Below the pieces are notes generated by a model. It searched no databases, had not been told where the DNA came from, and was given only the letters and a program-made list of their open reading frames with translations. The position numbers were made by a program, and so were the translations under genes. 64,000 bases of DNA from Rhodoblastus acidophilus (GTDB lineage: Bacteria; Pseudomonadota; Alphaproteobacteria; Rhizobiales; Beijerinckiaceae): the NCBI RefSeq assembly GCF_900187365.1, contig NZ_FYDG01000001.1, positions 372,001 to 436,000 on the forward strand, given 5' to 3'. Each line of letters begins with the position of its first letter. The first letter of the stretch is position 1. Below, one piece after another: positions 50,101 through 58,367 of the stretch.

Positions 50101-52224
50101 GCCGGGCGCGATCCGCTCGGCGGCGCCGCCCTTGCGGATCAGCACGGCGCCGAGCTTTTCGCGCCCGCCCGTCCGCGCGACGCCGCCGCGCCAGTTCGGA
50201 TCGGTCTGGTTGACCAGTTCGACCTCGCCAATTTTCGGACGCCGCGGCCCTGGCCGCGCGGTCTGGCGCGGCGCCGACGGAGCCGCCGCCGGCGCTTGCG
50301 CCTGGGCTTGCGCGACGGCGTTGGCCGCGAACCATGGTTTTGGGGCCGGCGGCCAGCCGGTCATCGCGTCAATGGCGCGGCCCGCCTTGGCGCCGCCCGC
50401 GAGGCAAATCAGCAGGGCGCGATCGCGGTCCGGCTCCGGCTTCGCGCTCGTTTCGGCGCGGAATTCGCACAGCGCGGTCGCATAGGCCGGATATTTGGCG
50501 GCGATGTCGTTGCGCCGGCCCTCGACGGCGATCTTGCTCCATTGCGCGCCATCGGCGGCGAGATAAAGCGAGGTCGCCTGATCCCGCGCCAGAACCCAGC
50601 CGCGCAGCCGGCGCGAATCCTGCTCGACCGCGTTCTCGCTGACGCCCAGCATGATCGGGCGAAGCGGATTGGCCGGCGCGATGCGGTCGACCTGCATTTC
50701 AATCAGTTCGCATACAGATCCGTCGGCGTCGAGAACCGACAGCGCGATGCGGCGACCGGCGATCTCCTTCGGCGCCAGCAGGTAGAAGCGGATTTCGCGC
50801 AAGCCGTCGCGCGCTTCGCCCGCCGCTTCCCAGGCGACCGGCAGCTTCAGGTCACTTTGGACCACGGTGGCCTCGATGCGGCGCAGGCCCTCCGCCAGCC
50901 AGGCGCGACCGGTGATCAGGGCTTCGCCCGCCGTGGTCGCCACCGCCGAAACGATGGTGGGCGGGAACGGCGCCACCGGGGCGTCGCGCCGCACCAGTTG
51001 CGGCGGCAGCGGCGGCGTGCGCTGGAACGGGCCGACGGCGACGCGGAAACGCCGCGCCGGCGGCAACGCCACGCGGTCGGCGCTGCGCAGCAGGATATCG
51101 CCCAACCGCCACGCGCAATGATGGAAATCGGCGATGCCGAACACGGCGCGCCGCAAAGCCTGGCGGCGCTCCGGCGCGGCCAGCGCGGCGGCCAATGCGG
51201 TTTCGAAGCCGGCGAGATCGGCGGTCGGCGCGAAATGCGCGACGGCGCCCACGGTCTCCTTCAGCACCGCAAGGGGAAACGCCACGGATTCGGCGCCGGC
51301 GTAGGCCGCCTCGACCGGCGGATAGCCATAGCCTTCGAACCGGCTGGGAAACAGCACCGCCTGGGCCGCCGACAGCAGCCGGAACTTGTGGTTGTCGCTG
51401 ACGCGGCAGTGAAACGCCGCGCGGGCGTTTTTGGCGCGCGCCATCGTGTCGTCAATCGCCTGACGGAAGTCGTCGGGGAGATCGCGCCCGGACACCAGAT
51501 GCAGGGTGCGGCCGGCGAGCAGCGCCGGGTCGAGCTTGGTCAGCAGCCCCGCGCCCTTGTGGCCGTCCTGCGGCCGGACGAAAGCCACCAGCGAGCCATC
51601 CTTCTCGATGGCGTCGAACCGCCGCGCCGCCACGGAATTGACCGGCGGCTGCCAGACCTCGAAGCGCAGATCGCCCTCGATGCGCTGGTAAAAACCGCGC
51701 GCCCAACGGTCGGATTCCCGCGCGGAGGACAGCACCAGCCCGCCGCTGGCGAGCAGGCGGCGCCAATAATCCCACAGGCGGGGATCGCGCGGTTCGGGCG
51801 CGAGCGCGTTGAACCAGTCGCCCGATTCGAAATTGACCAGCGCCAGCCGCGCGCCGGAGCGCGCCGCGAAATCCAGGCAGGATTCGTAATAGTCCGGCAG
51901 GAAAATGCCGGTGGGGATCACGATCACCCAATCGAACTTTTCATCGGGCAGCCCCGAGGAAAAGTCGCGGGTGAGGTGGACCGTGACCGGCGCCGCGCTC
52001 AACGGCTCGAAATCGGCGAAGAACCCCGGCGTGTGGTCGGTGACGAGATGCGCGTCCCAGCCGATGGCCGCCACGGCGAAAGCCAGCATCAGCGCATGAT
52101 AGCGCCCGCCCGACACATTGCGCGGATCGTTGGTGCCGATCACCGCCACCCGCCGCGCCTCGCCGGGCGCGATCTGCGCCGCGCAGTCGGAAAAAGCGCG
52201 CTCGGGCCTTGCGTTCACGTTCAT
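47134..52224 (-). CDS. Giant double-GT4 glycosyltransferase with repeated beta modules
   Basis: This 1696-residue protein has an N-terminal GT4 domain (RNVSGGRYHALMLAFAV, FPSRFEGYGYPPVEAAYAG), a beta-rich region to ~640, then three related ~85-residue modules of unknown type at ~668, ~763 and ~858 (NWRGGV, RWRRGV, GWPGGV, each ending in a V-LD--I-P strand). A second GT4 domain follows (~990-1390: VAPCPANQGNRVVTRNLIRRL, FHGSANPMNVAGMSWFF, VAGTGLKIKTVETVCLGLPAV), then TPR-like helices and a C-terminal beta-sandwich. ATG 52224 overlaps the upstream stop (ATGA). It likely adds two different sugars; the modules may recognise the acceptor. Confidence 0.85.
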   Translation of the reverse strand: MNVNARPERAFSDCAAQIAPGEARRVAVIGTNDPRNVSGGRYHALMLAFAVAAIGWDAHLVTDHTPGFFADFEPLSAAPVTVHLTRDFSSGLPDEKFDWVIVIPTGIFLPDYYESCLDFAARSGARLALVNFESGDWFNALAPEPRDPRLWDYWRRLLASGGLVLSSARESDRWARGFYQRIEGDLRFEVWQPPVNSVAARRFDAIEKDGSLVAFVRPQDGHKGAGLLTKLDPALLAGRTLHLVSGRDLPDDFRQAIDDTMARAKNARAAFHCRVSDNHKFRLLSAAQAVLFPSRFEGYGYPPVEAAYAGAESVAFPLAVLKETVGAVAHFAPTADLAGFETALAAALAAPERRQALRRAVFGIADFHHCAWRLGDILLRSADRVALPPARRFRVAVGPFQRTPPLPPQLVRRDAPVAPFPPTIVSAVATTAGEALITGRAWLAEGLRRIEATVVQSDLKLPVAWEAAGEARDGLREIRFYLLAPKEIAGRRIALSVLDADGSVCELIEMQVDRIAPANPLRPIMLGVSENAVEQDSRRLRGWVLARDQATSLYLAADGAQWSKIAVEGRRNDIAAKYPAYATALCEFRAETSAKPEPDRDRALLICLAGGAKAGRAIDAMTGWPPAPKPWFAANAVAQAQAQAPAAAPSAPRQTARPGPRRPKIGEVELVNQTDPNWRGGVARTGGREKLGAVLIRKGGAAERIAPGVVLRFANGAARRVTRVEAKDHHVLAELDGFLAPSGAQHPAKVAVHEALWSPRAERSFILHDFSDRRWRRGVWNVNNERFRRGFSIKTALARELGLEVGARLRFAASGWRVIVEIDGNERDSRVWLDDVIKPFGDGAPNPIQLAAAPAERPGFALDPTRAAEGWPGGVLAAPKAGDPVGRTLLVVAGPDDIRRGDLLECGDEVVRVLSAAPDGAALRVVLDRTIQPCGRVCVADECDYPDGASPSYLFPDSELPAKDPLFRTLGQEAARRGAALPASRPQISPQRRALVLSSVAPCPANQGNRVVTRNLIRRLIGLGYHCDVLVQNWVDAAATAEEFGSAARFFVSSYPEWDKSPAAAKRREIAAAAQSLQGLDQRIGEALQFEADTYHPFFNVRDETVDLARTLYAQHAYDVVVCNYTHMMRVAAELNALRPLPPTAVLTHDALSRLPRSHAGVKLDLGCRAASPELERDALNSVRDAVIVAISRSEADYFREIGVQNPIVVTEYDAAEEMAPHRVAEVAFSRRTLIFHGSANPMNVAGMSWFFDECWSEIVAAVPDAKLVVCGGIGAVWRPEDERIEIFKELPRDAMLAKCAAASVAINPCVAGTGLKIKTVETVCLGLPAVCLPTAVDGLEDDAPEFARIAADSAGFVAGCVELLTNFESWARLHKGALATAERRFSAEAVYAALDDAMGWRAPPPVVAAPAPAEDTLEEVENPIARLEADSNDAAAQFSLGVRMSGTGQGDLGWPMVEKIAEARRGDWRVFSRAAEVALTRKENWRAACYAGAVTAQRPTLAAGYALMARALTALGQKEEALTALQHGLLACPGDAPLKTSLVELLAADRPDAAARWRAIESQPNELGAYIVCDARRGALIHSGFAVESDGALALRSGTGALLMAAPHRESRRIRLALDLDRTENARDIVLRAHLEHEKAEVTLRADGPRIQTVTLAADFSVFASGFAQFGLGIAGDAPLSAPLRLIGFLIEAAP

Positions 52225-54770
52225 CGGTCGCTCTCCAGGGCGCGGTCGAAATCCTCGCGTTCAAAGATTTCCAGCGCGCCGCCGCGCGTGACATTGTGGA
52301 TGAAGCCGCCCTCGGCCTCCGCCAGCAGGCGCGCGGCGTAGAACGCCTTGCCGATGTCGCGCAGGCTGGGCGGACACCACGGTTTTCCCGCGCGATAATT
52401 GGCGATGAAATGGTTGCCCTCGCCGCGTGCGCAGCGGAAGGCGTCGCCGCCGGCCGGGCCGGGATCGAAACGGAAGGAGAAATCGGCGCCGTAGAAGTTG
52501 AACTTGCGCACGCCCATGTACCAGGCGAGCTGCATGGCCACGAACGGCGTCGATCCGCCCGGCGACAGCACCAGACCGGGATCGCGCGAAAACAGCGGCG
52601 GAAAGACGGAGGCCTGCCGCAGCCAGATATAATCGCCGACCAGATCCGGCGCCGAATGATGGGCGACGAACACCTGTCCGCCGCTGTCATCGACGATCTG
52701 CTGGCCGAAATCCTCGATCATCTGCTTGTCGCCGGTCAGCGTATAGGCGGCGCGCAGCCGGGTCTTGTCATGGGCGAGATGAAAGCGGTTGAAGCAGAAC
52801 GTCAGCCGTCCCGCGAGCCGGTCGAGATCCTCGATCCGCACCGACGGCCCGTTGCCGATCAGCCAGGCGGTCTCGCCCTTGTGCTTGTCCTTCAGCCGCC
52901 GCAGCCGCGCCGATGTCGGCGCCTGCGCGCCGATCCATTCGGCCAGGAAGTTGAACGCCTGCCCGGCGCCCTCAGCGGGGCTGACGCCAACCGACGCCCT
53001 CGCGCCGGGAAAACGCGCGCGCAGCAGCGTCACGCCGGCGCTGTCGGAACGGCCGAGCGTCTCGACCTCGGCGTCATCGGGCGAAAAGGCGGCGTCGCCG
53101 TCGAGCGACCACGCCTGAGCTTCCAGCCCCTCGCCGCGCTTGTCGAGCGTCAGCAGGCCGGCCTTCTCCTCCACCGGATCGGCGGGCGGCGGGGTGACGT
53201 CGACGTCGCGGCCCCAGGCGCGCACAGCGATGCGCGCCTCGGACGGCTCGACATGCGCCGGCAGGATCGCAGTGGCTTCGAGCAGAACACGGCCGGGCGA
53301 CCGCCGCTTGACCTGAACGAAGGCGTTGGCCATCGGCTCCGCGCCCGTCGCGGCGAAATGCGCGGAAATATTGGTGTGATCCACCGCCGCGCTCCATTCG
53401 ACGCGCCAGTCGAGCAGGCGGGTGGCGGGATGGTAGAGCGCGGTTTCCTTGACGACTTTCGCGCCGAGATTGCGCGCCAGCGCCCGCGCGGTCGGGCCGC
53501 CCTGAACGAGGCCGAGATCGCGCAAGGCCGCGCCGACCTGCTCCAGCAGGGCCTCGTGGCTGTAGCGTTCGCGCGCCAGTTCCCAGCCCGCCAGCCCGAT
53601 CCGGGCGGCGCGGTCAGGATCTCCGAGCAATTCGGCGATCCGCTCGGGAAACAGCGCCAGGTCCGGCTCGATGACGGCGCTGACGCCATTTTCGGCCTCG
53701 ATCCCCTCAATGCCAATCGGCGTGGACAGCACGGGTCTCGCGCGCGAAAGGGCTTCGAGAATCTTGAGACGCGTGCCGCCGCCCAAGGTCAGGGCGATCG
53801 GCGCGACGGCGGCGGATTCGATATAGGGCAGGACGGAATCGACCTCGCCGACAATATCGACCGAAGGCGAGGAGGCCGCCGCGCGCCGGACGTCGTCGCC
53901 GATCCGGCCGACGATGCGCATGCGATGCGCCACTTTCTTCCTGTCGAGTTCGCGGCTGATCTCGAACAGGCGGCGGATGGCGTCCTCGTTGGGGTAATAA
54001 TTGGCCTGACCGATGAACACCAGATCGCGCGCGCCCTCCGGCGGCGGCGTCGGCGCGCCGAGATCGTAGACGTTGGGGATCAGCCGGATGTTTTCGGGCG
54101 CGGCCAGACCGGCCTCGGCGAAACGCGTCGCATCCTCGTGCGAGCAGACCCAGAGCTGCGTCACATGCGGCGCCATCAGCCGCTCCGCCGCGTCGAACGC
54201 CTGAGCGGCCAGCGCATTCCACTGGCGCAGGCGTTCGTTCGGTGCATTGGCCGACATCGAGGCGTAGAGCGCGCTGTCGTAATTGTGCGGGCCGGCGACG
54301 ACGGGCACGCCGAGCGCCCGGACATGCGGTGCCAGAATCGCCAGCGTCGTGTCGCAGAGATAGACGAGATCGGGCCGAATCCGCCGCAATTCCGCCAGCA
54401 GCCGTTCGATCCGAGCCGGATTGAGGCCGTGCCGCATCAGGGCGTCCGGCGTCGTCAATTGCGCGGCCAGCGATCCCAGATTGTCTTCCCCGAGCGCCTC
54501 CCACAGGCCGGGTGTGGCGATCTTGCCCTCGCTCGCCAGCGCCCGCGCGAAATCCTCGCGGCGATAGCGGCGGCGCGGATAAAAACGGCCCGAGGCCAGC
54601 CGGATCATGCCGCGCCAGGCCGGCGGCGGCGCGTCGCCGATGACGATGGGCGTCACATCGGCGAAGGCGCTCATCGCGCGCCACAGATGATGGGCGCGAA
54701 TCCGGCCGCCGCGATTGATCGGATAGATCGCGTTGGGCGTGAGATAGGCGATCCGGGGCGGCCTGCTCAT
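52221..54770 (-). CDS. GT4 glycosyltransferase fused to a DUF115/MptE-like domain
   Basis: Residues 1-~400 of this 849-residue protein are a GT4 glycosyltransferase (MSRPPRIAYLTPNAIYPINR; VVAGPHNYDSALYASM; PIALTLGGGTRLKILEALS). A beta-rich linker (~415-560) leads to a domain at ~622-849 like DUF115/6-hydroxymethylpterin diphosphokinase MptE and flagellin-glycosylating Maf proteins: KHKGETAWLIGNGPSVRIED, TPFVAMQLAWYMGVRKF and NFYGADFSFRF. Maf proteins transfer nonulosonic acids from CMP-sugars, which suits the CMP-sugar synthetase in this operon. ATGA overlaps are present at both ends, showing translational coupling. Confidence 0.85.
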   Translation of the reverse strand: MSRPPRIAYLTPNAIYPINRGGRIRAHHLWRAMSAFADVTPIVIGDAPPPAWRGMIRLASGRFYPRRRYRREDFARALASEGKIATPGLWEALGEDNLGSLAAQLTTPDALMRHGLNPARIERLLAELRRIRPDLVYLCDTTLAILAPHVRALGVPVVAGPHNYDSALYASMSANAPNERLRQWNALAAQAFDAAERLMAPHVTQLWVCSHEDATRFAEAGLAAPENIRLIPNVYDLGAPTPPPEGARDLVFIGQANYYPNEDAIRRLFEISRELDRKKVAHRMRIVGRIGDDVRRAAASSPSVDIVGEVDSVLPYIESAAVAPIALTLGGGTRLKILEALSRARPVLSTPIGIEGIEAENGVSAVIEPDLALFPERIAELLGDPDRAARIGLAGWELARERYSHEALLEQVGAALRDLGLVQGGPTARALARNLGAKVVKETALYHPATRLLDWRVEWSAAVDHTNISAHFAATGAEPMANAFVQVKRRSPGRVLLEATAILPAHVEPSEARIAVRAWGRDVDVTPPPADPVEEKAGLLTLDKRGEGLEAQAWSLDGDAAFSPDDAEVETLGRSDSAGVTLLRARFPGARASVGVSPAEGAGQAFNFLAEWIGAQAPTSARLRRLKDKHKGETAWLIGNGPSVRIEDLDRLAGRLTFCFNRFHLAHDKTRLRAAYTLTGDKQMIEDFGQQIVDDSGGQVFVAHHSAPDLVGDYIWLRQASVFPPLFSRDPGLVLSPGGSTPFVAMQLAWYMGVRKFNFYGADFSFRFDPGPAGGDAFRCARGEGNHFIANYRAGKPWCPPSLRDIGKAFYAARLLAEAEGGFIHNVTRGGALEIFEREDFDRALESDR

Positions 54771-55507
54771 GCCTCGCCGTTCTCCATCTGCTCGAGATCG
54801 ACGCCGTAAATGGCGATCCCGAGCAGGCGCGTGTCGCCGCCCTCGGGGCTGGCCGTCCTGATGCAGTCGATATCGACCCGCGTGGTCGAAGTCGCCGGCG
54901 CGGCGCCGCGCCGGGGCGTCGCGGTCAGCTTGAGGACGCCGTCGTCGCGTTCGGCGACGACGCCGGTCCATTCGCCGCCATCGACGCAGACCCGCGTTTC
55001 GTCGAGCGGCACGCCGTCGAAGGCTTTCATGGCGCGGATGACGACGCGGACCGGCCCGTCAATGCGCGGCAGATAGACGCTGGCGAGCGGATCGGGACCC
55101 AGCCAGCGGAACGACCGGCCGCTCGGCAGGTTCTCGTGGTGGTAAAACCCTGTTTGGACGACATTTTCGTCCATATCGACCGAAACCGCGCGCGGCTCGA
55201 ACACAACCTCGGACTCGACGCCGGCCGCCGCCGCTTCGGGCGTCGCGGCGGGGGCCGCGTCCCCGCCCAACAGCGCCGCCTGAAGAACCGCGAGGCTCGC
55301 CTCGATGCGGGCCATGCGCCGCATCAGCCATTGCAGCCCGTCCGGCCCGCTCAGACCGCTGATCTCATCCTGGTAGCTCTCCAGCGCCGCCCGCTCCAGC
55401 CGCCGATACAGCAAGGACGAAGCGCCGAAATCGTCGGACAGGTCGAGACGCCGCAAGGACGCCGTCCGCAAAGCTTCAATGATGCTTTTGAAATCGCTGG
55501 TGGTCAT
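54767..55507 (-). CDS. Uncharacterised 246-residue operon protein with C-terminal beta domain
   Basis: I do not recognise this family. The N-terminal ~95 residues are helical (SIIEALRTASLRRLDLSDDF; GLQWLMRRMARIEASL, which could coil), followed by an Ala-rich linker and a beta-sandwich-like half (FEPRAVSVDMDENVVQTGFY, RVVIRAMKAFDGVPLDET) reminiscent of the accessory beta domains in the neighbouring transferases. No export signal. Its stop overlaps the start of the GT4-DUF115 gene (ATGA), so it is coupled to it and may be an assembly or acceptor-binding partner. This is inference from position only. Confidence 0.6.
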   Translation of the reverse strand: MTTSDFKSIIEALRTASLRRLDLSDDFGASSLLYRRLERAALESYQDEISGLSGPDGLQWLMRRMARIEASLAVLQAALLGGDAAPAATPEAAAAGVESEVVFEPRAVSVDMDENVVQTGFYHHENLPSGRSFRWLGPDPLASVYLPRIDGPVRVVIRAMKAFDGVPLDETRVCVDGGEWTGVVAERDDGVLKLTATPRRGAAPATSTTRVDIDCIRTASPEGGDTRLLGIAIYGVDLEQMENGEA

Positions 55508-55563
55508 ATGAGTCTCGGAAGCCTTTGTGCGAGGTCGGCGCGAAATTCTCCGGCGCGAAATTT

Positions 55564-56631
55564 TCAGGCGGTTGACAGGCTGGCGCGTTCGATGGCGAAC
55601 GCGCCGCCGCCGTCATGAACCGCCCGCGCGATGGTCAGGTCGATCAGGCCGCCATGCGGCGGCAGCAGCCGCGCCAGATTCAATTCGGCGCCGCCGGACA
55701 GCGCCAGTCTCTCGACGCACAGCGGCTTGCGGGTGAGGCTTTCGACGATTTCGAACTGCGCCTCGCCCTCGCCCTCCAGCGCCTTCAAACACAGACGCGC
55801 CATGCGGCGGCCGCCCGCCTCAATGGAGAACAGCCGCAACGCCTCCGGCTGCGCGGACGCCGCGTCGCTCCGGCGGGGGAAGCGCACCACGGCCGCCCCG
55901 CCGCGCGCTTCGGCCGGCTCGATCCGCACGCCCTGCGGGCTGGCGCGGTCCAGCAAAGCCTGCCGAAGGTCGATCGGACGCCGCGACTCGGCGGCGCGCA
56001 GCAGCGCGGCGCTCTCGCCGGGATGGCTCTCCGCCCCGCAGATCGACAGAAAAAGTTCGACCTCGGCCATGGACCAGCCGGTCTGCGCCGGATTGTCCAC
56101 GGCGGCGCCCATCATGGCCGCGCTGCGGCCGGGCCGCGCCGCCGCCAGCGTTCGGGCGGCGGCGGACGCCGAGAACTCCGGCGCGCCGAGAAACCGGCGC
56201 ATTTCCTCGGCCACAGTCTGCGGCTCGGCGAGCAGGCGGCGTTGCTCGACCGCCAGAACACGCCCCGCATGGCGTTCCGCCAAGTCGCGCGCGGCCCGCT
56301 GCGCCCGCGTCCACAGCACGCAATGATCGATGAAGTCGGCGCCCGGGCGGGCGCGCAGCCGGCTGTTGACGAAATCGACGGCGGAGCGCCACACCACCAG
56401 CGCGCGCGCCTCCGGCAAGGCGTCGAGCCAGGCCGGCGCCGCCCGCAACTGGGCGATGTCCGGGGCGTCGTCGCCAGCGCACAGCAGGCGGATTTTTCCC
56501 GCCGCGGCGGGGAGCGCCTGCGGCGACAGGCCGCGCGCATCGACGCGTTCGGCGCCGCAAGCCGCGACAAGGCTTTGCGCCGTCGCCGACAGGCCGGACC
56601 GCGCCGCGCCGAGCAGCAGAATGTCGCTCAT
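55564..56631 (-). CDS. Sulfotransferase-like P-loop protein
   Basis: The 355-residue protein opens MSDILLLGAARSGLSATAQ, the 5'-phosphosulfate-binding loop pattern of PAPS sulfotransferases, and has VVWRSAVDFVNSRLRARPG where the 3'-phosphate-binding R-x7-S is expected. Later parts hold a helical region (RFLGAPEFSASAAA, as in sulfotransferase tails) and a C-terminal beta domain from ~240. It would sulfate a glycan using PAPS; with weak motifs, a non-catalytic P-loop protein is also possible. The start ATG 56631 overlaps the CMP-sugar synthetase stop (ATGA), so it is tightly coupled. Confidence 0.6.
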   Translation of the reverse strand: MSDILLLGAARSGLSATAQSLVAACGAERVDARGLSPQALPAAAGKIRLLCAGDDAPDIAQLRAAPAWLDALPEARALVVWRSAVDFVNSRLRARPGADFIDHCVLWTRAQRAARDLAERHAGRVLAVEQRRLLAEPQTVAEEMRRFLGAPEFSASAAARTLAAARPGRSAAMMGAAVDNPAQTGWSMAEVELFLSICGAESHPGESAALLRAAESRRPIDLRQALLDRASPQGVRIEPAEARGGAAVVRFPRRSDAASAQPEALRLFSIEAGGRRMARLCLKALEGEGEAQFEIVESLTRKPLCVERLALSGGAELNLARLLPPHGGLIDLTIARAVHDGGGAFAIERASLSTA

Positions 56632-57302
56632 GACGCCGCTCCATGCGCGAGGGGGTAGAGCGCCTCCGCGATGGCGAGATCCTCGGCGGTCTTGACCACG
56701 TGACCGGCGAGGCGGCCGACGCTGAACAGGCCGATACGGCCCGCATAGGTGGCGCAGCGGCCGGCGCGCGCGGCTTCGAGAAACGTGTCGCGCCGCCAGC
56801 CGGTGACCGCCCAGCAGATGCGCCGGATCTGATCGAGCTCCTGGCTGTTGGTCTTGCGTTCGAGCGAGAAATTGACCGGCTCGCCCTTGCAGAAGGCTTC
56901 GAGCGGCTCGTCCACCACCGACAGCAGCGCATCGACCTCCTGCGCCTGCATGGCGTGGACGAAATCCTTGAGGCAATCCAGCGTCAGCAGCGGCGCGATG
57001 GAATGGACCTGGAACAGCAGGTCGCAGGGATGCGTCTCCAGGAACTCGGCGACGAAATCCTCGCTGGTGGCGACATTGTTGGCGAGCGCCTCGGGGCGGC
57101 GATGAAAGCGCGCGCCCTCCCGCTCCGCGATCTCGGCGAAGGCGTCATGCTCGGAATTGACCCAGACCTCGTCAAAAGCCTGGGATTGCAGGCACTTGCG
57201 GATGGCGTGGACGATCAGCGGCTCGCCGCGCAGGGGCATGAGGTTTTTCTGCTTCAGCCGCTGGCTGCCCATCCGCGCCGGAATCATCGCCAAGGATTTC
57301 AC
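56628..57302 (-). CDS. CMP-sugar synthetase (acylneuraminate cytidylyltransferase family)
   Basis: The 224-residue protein begins MKSLAMIPARMGSQRLKQKN, the CTP-binding signature of NeuA/KdsB-type enzymes, followed by PLIVHAIRKCLQS and the substrate segment LLFQVHSIAPLLT in place of the usual LQPTSPL. It should activate a 2-keto sugar acid (sialic, legionaminic, pseudaminic or KDO-like) with CTP. The start is the GTG at 57302 behind the excellent AAGGAGAAG site. It lies 24 bp after the dehydrogenase and overlaps the sulfotransferase-like gene. No NeuB-type synthase is in the window, so the exact sugar cannot be stated. Confidence 0.85.
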   Translation of the reverse strand: MKSLAMIPARMGSQRLKQKNLMPLRGEPLIVHAIRKCLQSQAFDEVWVNSEHDAFAEIAEREGARFHRRPEALANNVATSEDFVAEFLETHPCDLLFQVHSIAPLLTLDCLKDFVHAMQAQEVDALLSVVDEPLEAFCKGEPVNFSLERKTNSQELDQIRRICWAVTGWRRDTFLEAARAGRCATYAGRIGLFSVGRLAGHVVKTAEDLAIAEALYPLAHGAAS

Positions 57303-57326
57303 GTTTCTTCTCCTTCGACGCGCGGC

Positions 57327-58292
57327 CTAGATCGGCCAGTCCGGAATGAAAGCCAGCGCGTCGCGCGCTTCGGACAGGCCCTGAATGGCGGCGCGGCCCA
57401 TCGCCAGTTGCGCCTCGCGGGCGCTGCCGCCGATATGGGACGTCCCCAAAAACCCCGGCGTGCCGAACAGCGGCGCGGCGGATGGCGGCTCGACCGCGAA
57501 CACGTCGAGGCACAGCCCCGCCAGCCGTCCGTCGAGCAGCGCCGCGCGCGCCGCTTCTTCGTCGATCAGGCCGCCGCGCGCCGTATTGACCAGCACCGCG
57601 CCCGGCCGCATCCGCGCGAGGCGGTCGGCGTCGATCAGGCCGGCGGTGAGCCGCGTCAGCGGCACATGCAGCGACACCACGTCGCTGCGCGCCAGCAATT
57701 CGTCGAGGCTGACGAGTTCGACGCCAAGACCCGAAGCCGCCTGCGAGAGATCGCGGATGTCGTGCGCGAGCACGCGCGTGCCGAACGCCCGCAGCAGCCC
57801 GGCCAGATCCTGCCCGACCGCGCCAAAGCCCACCAGCCCGACGGTGACGTCGGACAATTGGCGCCCGACATATTGCCGCCAGACGCCGTTGAGAATTTCC
57901 GCCTGGCAATGGCCGAGGCCGCGCAGGCCGGCGATCATGAACGACAGCGCGAGTTCCGACACGGAACGGCGATTGACGCCGCCGCGCCAGCCGACCTTGA
58001 CGCCGCGCCGCGCCGCCGCATGAAGATCGACATTATCGAGGCCGACGCCATATTTGCTGATGATCTTCAGGCGCGGCAGCGCCGAAAACAGCGCCTCGTC
58101 GAATTTCTCCAGCGCGACGATGGCGGCGTCGTGCGGCGCAAGGAAGGCGATCAGTTCGTCGCCGGCCAGGGTGCGGCCGCTGTCGTTGAAAACGGCGCCG
58201 GGATAGCGCGCCAGCGTTTCCGGACGCAAAATCTCATGCCGCGAAAACGAGCGTGACAAAACCGCCAGACTGCCGATCGACGAAGACTCCAT
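57327..58292 (-). CDS. D-isomer-specific 2-hydroxyacid dehydrogenase
   Basis: The 321-residue protein is of the 3-phosphoglycerate dehydrogenase type: KIISKYGVGLDNVDL, the NAD-binding VTVGLVGFGAVGQDLAGLL, HDIRD, VVSLHVPLT, the catalytic Arg in NTARGGLIDEEA, and the Glu/His pair in DVFAVEPP and TSHIGGS. It interconverts a 2-hydroxy acid and a 2-keto acid. In this operon it may act on a sugar acid rather than in serine synthesis; the short form lacks an ACT domain. The ATG at 58292 is chosen; GTG codons at 58301 and 58298 are alternatives. Confidence 0.88.
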   Translation of the reverse strand: MESSSIGSLAVLSRSFSRHEILRPETLARYPGAVFNDSGRTLAGDELIAFLAPHDAAIVALEKFDEALFSALPRLKIISKYGVGLDNVDLHAAARRGVKVGWRGGVNRRSVSELALSFMIAGLRGLGHCQAEILNGVWRQYVGRQLSDVTVGLVGFGAVGQDLAGLLRAFGTRVLAHDIRDLSQAASGLGVELVSLDELLARSDVVSLHVPLTRLTAGLIDADRLARMRPGAVLVNTARGGLIDEEAARAALLDGRLAGLCLDVFAVEPPSAAPLFGTPGFLGTSHIGGSAREAQLAMGRAAIQGLSEARDALAFIPDWPI

Positions 58293-58367
58293 TTTCACCA
58301 CACCCGCCTCGCGTTGGAGCCGGGCCGACGCGTCCCTGCGCGCCGAAGCGGCTCCCGCTCCTTGTAT

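Noticed and set aside
47476-52341. A 1621-codon plus-strand open frame opposite the giant glycosyltransferase
   Set aside because: Antisense shadow of a recognisable double GT4 gene; no domain, signal peptide or start context.
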